NCBI GenBank assembly: GCA_030374735.1
Contig: JASCIV010000857.1
Location: forward strand, 1 to 11,186
DNA: 11,186 nucleotides
Reading direction: 5' to 3'
Origin: Gracilaria caudata
Taxonomy: Eukaryota > Rhodophyta > Florideophyceae > Gracilariales > Gracilariaceae
Below the pieces are notes generated by a model that saw only the letters and a list, made by a program, of their open reading frames with translations, had not been told where the DNA came from and ran no database searches. Each line of letters begins with the position of its first letter. The first letter of the stretch is position 1. Both the position numbers and the translations under genes were made by a program. Positions 7,645-11,186 of this stretch are shown piece after piece.

Positions 7645-8787
7645 CTAAGCACAACTCGCATCAGTCAAGCTCAGGCACGAGTCTTGATCGGTTTGAGTGC
7701 ATGATATCACTGTTTTGGCACCCGCCAGCATACCATCACAAACTGCCTCTACGTCCAAGTCGCAGCCCAAATCACCCAAGTCCTCGTGGACCTCGTTGAT
7801 CAATGTATTCGCCCACTGGCAAGCCTTTTCACGGTCCGTACTATCAATGCGACCTTTCGTGCCTTCGTCCACAGACCGCACTTCATCGTCCACTGAGAAA
7901 ATCTTGTAACCGGCTCGTGAGGACACGCAGTTGTTGATCGAATGCACGTCAAGTACGGCTCGACAGTACCTTTTCCGGCTGCACTGCCAAGTTGGGAGCA
8001 TGTAAGTCTTTTCCAGTGGAGCCGATGGAAATCGTAGCACTGATTTTCGAGGATAGCAAGCTTCGATTTTGTTCGTAAAGTCACAGTTCTCTAACACTTC
8101 AGCTGCGGTCTCTTTGATTGCCGCCTTCACAAACTCTATATCAACTCCACACACTGGCTGCTCCAGTCCTTCGCCCACTTGCGTCACCAGTTCGTGCGCA
8201 ATGTAATTCACTTGAGCTTCAGACATTGCAGCAATGCGTGCACGCGTCGTTTGCGGTACGTTCAGATTGCTGAGCAAAGATTTTATCTGATAGCCGACCA
8301 CCACTTCAGTTTCATCTGCGATTTGAACCATGTACAAATGTACGAAACAGGTGTAGCCACCATCGCAATGACGCGTAAAAACCCACGAATCATAGATCAG
8401 CGGAGCTCCTGGAGATGGGTCTACGTTTGGGCCTCGCAAAACCCACGAGGGTGATCTTGCGCGGTTCAACCTCGTTGGTACGGTCGAGATGCGCCGGTAT
8501 TCTGCGTTATTCTGCATTTTCCATATCGAAGACTCCAGTGCGGCATCCGGGCGATTGGCGATGAAGAACAATTGCTTCTCTGTTATGGACCTCCATGATC
8601 GAGAGTGCCAACGAAGGGAACTTAAATCACATACCTGTCCCACAATCGCCAAGGAAATTACAGCGACGGCTAGGAGAAAGATAAGCTTAACCATGGGAAG
8701 TGTACGAACGGAACGAGCTCGTGAGGCAGTAATTCCGAACAGAGTTTCTGGCGTTACCGTCGAATGGTACTCACCGGTCGCATCCAT
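7645..8787 (-). CDS. Type II membrane protein with tandem duplicated Cys domain, 380 aa
   Basis: I do not recognise the family. The frame can be extended to a TTG at 8805, but the first ATG is at 8787 in a good context (AAGATGG). Residues 1-34 are polar. A single hydrophobic helix (LIFLLAVAVISLAIVG, about 35-50) follows basic residues, suggesting a signal anchor with the N-terminus in the cytosol. The remaining 330 residues, with 14 cysteines after the juxtamembrane one, would be extracellular or lumenal. Two copies of a domain are visible: cysteines 141, 147, 213, 235 and 269, 275, 342, 363. Each copy spans 95 residues. GYQI (165) and GYKI (293) each stand 18 residues after the second cysteine. 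A helix A-x2-L-x3-V then precedes C-x-(V/L)-D-(I/V)-E-x-V. The even cysteine pattern suggests disulfides. A function in adhesion, surface recognition or protease inhibition would be a guess. Confidence 0.85.
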   Translation of the reverse strand: MDATGEYHSTVTPETLFGITASRARSVRTLPMVKLIFLLAVAVISLAIVGQVCDLSSLRWHSRSWRSITEKQLFFIANRPDAALESSIWKMQNNAEYRRISTVPTRLNRARSPSWVLRGPNVDPSPGAPLIYDSWVFTRHCDGGYTCFVHLYMVQIADETEVVVGYQIKSLLSNLNVPQTTRARIAAMSEAQVNYIAHELVTQVGEGLEQPVCGVDIEFVKAAIKETAAEVLENCDFTNKIEACYPRKSVLRFPSAPLEKTYMLPTWQCSRKRYCRAVLDVHSINNCVSSRAGYKIFSVDDEVRSVDEGTKGRIDSTDREKACQWANTLINEVHEDLGDLGCDLDVEAVCDGMLAGAKTVISCTQTDQDSCLSLTDASCA

Positions 8788-8974
8788 CTTCTCTTGCTTG
8801 TCCAATGACAGTCAGTGTATAAGGAATCGACTTTGAGACCGACGACGAAAGAGACTGCGCCTCAAAGTGAGTAGATAGTGAGTCAGCAGCTTCTCTTAAG
8901 CACTTCAAAATATGCCGTTCCAATTTCGGGATTCCTCGGCTCGACGGCTTCTGTTCCACGCACTGGGAACACAT
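8771..8974 (-). other. Possible upstream ORF overlapping the start of the 380-aa gene
   Basis: A 67-codon frame begins with ATG at 8974 and ends 17 nt inside the 380-aa gene in another phase. If transcription starts upstream of 8974, it would act as an overlapping upstream ORF and lower translation of the main frame. The peptide has no known motif, and the transcript start is unknown. It may just be 5' flank. Confidence 0.2.
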
Positions 8975-8998
8975 TACGGAGCAGCACCATTAGATTTG

Positions 8999-9086
8999 AA
9001 GCACATGGAGGCAACTAATGGAAGAAACTCATGGAAGCAAATCAGGGAAGCAACTCTTGTAAGCAAGACATGAAAGCCAATCGTCT
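8999..9086. repeat. 13-bp imperfect tandem repeat, about 6.8 copies
   Basis: Consensus AAGCAACTCATGG. Full units start at 9009, 9022, 9035, 9048, 9061 and 9074, preceded by a truncated 10-bp unit at 8999-9008. The period is kept exactly at 13 while units differ at two to five positions, with the last units most decayed. It lies in the upstream region of the 380-aa gene. Confidence 0.75.
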
Positions 9087-9591
9087 CACGAAAATTATCG
9101 TTTCAAACATCCACAGTATTTGTAATATAGTCCCATGAGACTACAACCTGGATCACAAAACTGCGCAATGGCCACTATGCAGTTTCGTACATCTAGATTT
9201 AGGGTTCTGTACCTTCTTAAGAAGAGGACGAGTCGCCCTTACCCTTTTCTGTATTTTAGCTTTGTTGATCAGAACTCTCACTCTCTTACCTTCGAACTAA
9301 AAAATCAATCGCTGGGAGCCATCCTCAAAACAAATCGCTGAATCATACCAAAGTCGTCTCTTTTTGTATAATCTTTGAAGTTGTTCAGACCAATTTTTCA
9401 TCACGTAGTAAGCGGCTCACGAGCCGTTTATAAGAAATTTACTTCGATTACTTCTTTCCCCTATTCTCCACCTCTTTTCATTGAGAAATGCTCTCTCTAT
9501 AAGGCTAGCTTTATACTCTAAAGTGCCTCCTGGATAAATTCTTTGGCCAGATGTGGCACTGTACATTTCTCATTAGTACAGACTGGTGGCT
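9087..9591. other. Spacer, no gene seen
   Basis: One 68-codon plus-strand frame (9135-9341) lacks any recognisable feature. A short hairpin, CGGCTC-AC-GAGCCG, lies at 9413-9426. Otherwise nothing stands out. Confidence 0.5.
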
Positions 9592-9670
9592 GACATGTGC
9601 TTCCCCCTAGCACGACATGTGCTTCCGCCTAGCACGACATGTGCTTCCGCCTAGCACGACATGTGCTTCC
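9592..9670. repeat. 22-bp tandem repeat, 3.6 copies
   Basis: GACATGTGCTTCCGCCTAGC plus AC repeats at 9592, 9614 and 9636, with a 13-bp partial copy at 9658-9670. The first unit differs by one base (C for G); the others are identical. Such near identity implies recent expansion. Confidence 0.9.
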
Positions 9671-10448
9671 AAAAGTCTTCCATTTGCTGATGAAGATGGA
9701 GCCCGTGTGTGTTGCAAGCCACAAAACAGGTCGCTGTAACTTACAAACTAAGTGTACAGATTGCGGAGGAATGTCAGTGACGACCATGAGCCGAGAGCTT
9801 CGCAAGACTGGGTATGTCCACATCTCTATGGCTGTCAGACCCGAGGCCCTTTACAGTCCGAGGTCACAGAAAGCTCATCGTCTCCGTCAGGCACGAATTT
9901 CGCAGTTTGGGTTTCATCAGACGCCGTATGTTTAATTGATTGGCAATACTCCAGCTCTCGCTTGATACGAAAGAATGTTCCGGATAGTGGAATTTCCGAA
10001 CCAAGAAGAACCTGATTTATTGGAAATTCCGGGGCTACGACATGGATCTTTGTTGATGATACCCGAGCAAGAAGAGGTGTTTACTGAGACGGTAACATTA
10101 CATGGGCCCGCCTCGTTTGGTAAAGAAACTGCGCCAGTGCATTTTGTGCACGTAACGTTGTAAGAAGAATGTTTATGAGTATCCGGCGCGCCTGTTGTTC
10201 CTGATCATCATGTATATCTGCCCGATCTCGCCAGATATCTTTCGTTTTCTTTTTCTACAAGCAGACTCTGTGGGCAGCCGAGCCGGGGCCGCCAGTGGGA
10301 GATGTCTCTCCAGCCGAAGGTCAGTCCCTATCGCGCGACCGATCGCCTACTTACATGACGACGCAGTGTGCCTTACGTAGGGGCGACAGAGTAAAATGTA
10401 AAAGATATGCTTGCAAGCTTTTTGAGATATCTAAATATTTTCTTGTAA
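9671..10448. other. Spacer with short frames, no confident gene
   Basis: Two plus-strand frames in the same phase (9639-9935 and 9975-10163) could be joined by removing a 48-nt GTATGT...AAAG segment (9926-9973). Such an intron would be unusually short and the joined protein matches nothing I know. An inverted pair, GGAATTTCC (9989-9997) and GGAAATTCC (10022-10030), lies inside. The stretch 10164-10448 shows no gene. Confidence 0.4.
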
Positions 10449-10510
10449 ATGTCTAAAGACTTACCAAACGACGGGTTCTTTTTGAAAAGTTTAGGTCACA
10501 AATTACTTTC

Positions 10511-10620
10511 TATGTCCAAAATTGACAGCACCAAAACTTTGGTGCAGATCTTTGTAGACTACAAAGAAGGGGAGTACAAAGTTTGGTTTTATTGGCCTTT
10601 GGCATCCAAAATGTGGAGAT
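10511..10620. repeat. Compound hairpin region
   Basis: Two perfect hairpins lie side by side: GCACCAAA-AC-TTTGGTGC (10528-10545) and CTTTGTAG-A-CTACAAAG (10550-10566). A larger imperfect pairing joins CCAAAACTTTG (10531-10541) to CAAAGTTTGG (10575-10586 region), enclosing the second hairpin. A 63-codon ATG frame (10449-10640, plus) runs across it but has no known motif. Confidence 0.65.
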
Positions 10621-10636
10621 ATGCAGGGGCGTATTT

Positions 10637-11129
10637 GTGACTAGAAAATTGGCCAAGTGAGAAAGTCATAGTCACTGTTTTGTACGTCGTAGTCAGACAC
10701 TTATAGTCACCATACGCATAGATGTTTTTATGCTACCTCAGCAGCATATTCTTTAACGACACCCAGAAAGCCGTCTTTGATGACGTTTATAAACCGCCAA
10801 ACAGCAATAAGTTTGTCTTACAAGCTTACAATAACTTAACTTGGCCACCCAATGCCATTAGCGAGCACTCACTATTCACTAGATAGATGGAGCCAGCAGT
10901 CGATATGTACAATTCCAGGCAGTTCTTAATGCTATTCTTTTCTTTTCAGTTGAAGTGTCAACAAAAAACACTTCAAAAATTCCTTAGCGTACACTTGTTC
11001 TTTCCTCTATAGTCCCTGTGTCGCTAGGTGTCGATTTGTATTACGTGTCATACATGTGATTAACTGTGACTAATTTTGGACGCATTTGTTAGTCAGTCAG
11101 TCACTATTTGTGAACACCATTTTGGAAAA
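10637..11129. other. Spacer with scattered TAGTCAC motifs and a hairpin
   Basis: GTGACTA or its complement occurs at 10637-10643, 10669-10675, 10704-10710 and 11066-11072, with a related AGTCAGTCAGTCAC at 11091-11104. A hairpin with perfect 9-bp arms, TTGAAGTGT (10950-10958) and ACACTTCAA (10968-10976), follows a splice-acceptor-like CTTTTCTTTTCAG. No coding frame is credible. Confidence 0.4.
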
Positions 11130-11186
11130 ATGAAAAACGGTGCGGGTGGTGACAACCCAAGTGCTCGAGAGTACCAGCCTAGAAAG
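11130..11186 (+). CDS. Possible gene start cut by the window edge
   Basis: An ATG at 11130 in an A-rich context (GGAAAAATGA) opens a frame of 19 codons that runs off the edge without a stop. The peptide starts MKNGAGGDNPSAREYQPRK, which is hydrophilic. It is too short to identify and could be chance. Confidence 0.2.
   Translation, partial: MKNGAGGDNPSAREYQPRK

Noticed and set aside
8788..8805. Extension of the 380-aa frame to 8805.
   Set aside because: The codon at 8805 is TTG; the ATG at 8787 has a better context and precedes the anchor by a normal distance.
9975..10163. Plus-strand frame containing RHGSLLMI, reminiscent of the HGSLL strand of AlkB-type oxygenases.
   Set aside because: The following histidine and the R-x-N-x-T-x-R type ending expected in AlkB do not fall in place, and no metal-binding HxD motif exists upstream in any frame.
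1..11186. CRISPR array, tRNA or rRNA genes.
   Set aside because: No regularly spaced repeats with unique spacers, no tRNA B-box (GGTTCGANTCC-like) in a cloverleaf context and no rRNA core sequence were seen.

Overview
The window looks like nuclear DNA from a eukaryotic microbe, perhaps an alga or other protist. Both long reading frames are intronless and stand alone with large spacers. Both have good Kozak-type starts (A or G at -3, G at +4). One candidate spliceosomal intron and non-autonomous DNA transposons are also present. I see no bacterial operon layout, no Shine-Dalgarno sites and no rRNA or tRNA gene. The species cannot be fixed from the sequence; a red-alga-like, intron-poor genome is only a guess.

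Layout. 1-670: spacer. 671-2890 (minus): a 739-residue protein of unknown family with a faint HET/TIR-like core and an acidic/basic tail. 2891-3222: upstream spacer ending in a dense set of inverted repeats. 3223-4612: a cluster of two short DNA transposons. The first is a 512-bp piggyBac-like MITE flanked by TTAA and carrying an internal foldback. The second is a 589-bp element with 16-bp perfect terminal inverted repeats. 4614-5279 (plus): a broken von Willebrand factor A (VWA) domain gene that starts at the edge of the second transposon, carries a one-base frameshift and has a candidate intron. 5280-7644: long spacer with hairpins and no convincing gene. 7645-8787 (minus): a 380-residue type II membrane protein whose extracellular or lumenal part is a tandem duplication of a cysteine-anchored domain of about 95 residues. 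8788-11186: repeat-rich spacer with 13-bp and 22-bp tandem repeats and several hairpins. It may hold the start of a gene running off the right edge.

The genes do not form an obvious pathway. The strongest observations are the piggyBac-like MITE, the VWA remnant abutting a second transposon, and the unrecognised tandem-domain membrane protein. The last is the best candidate here for an undescribed protein family.
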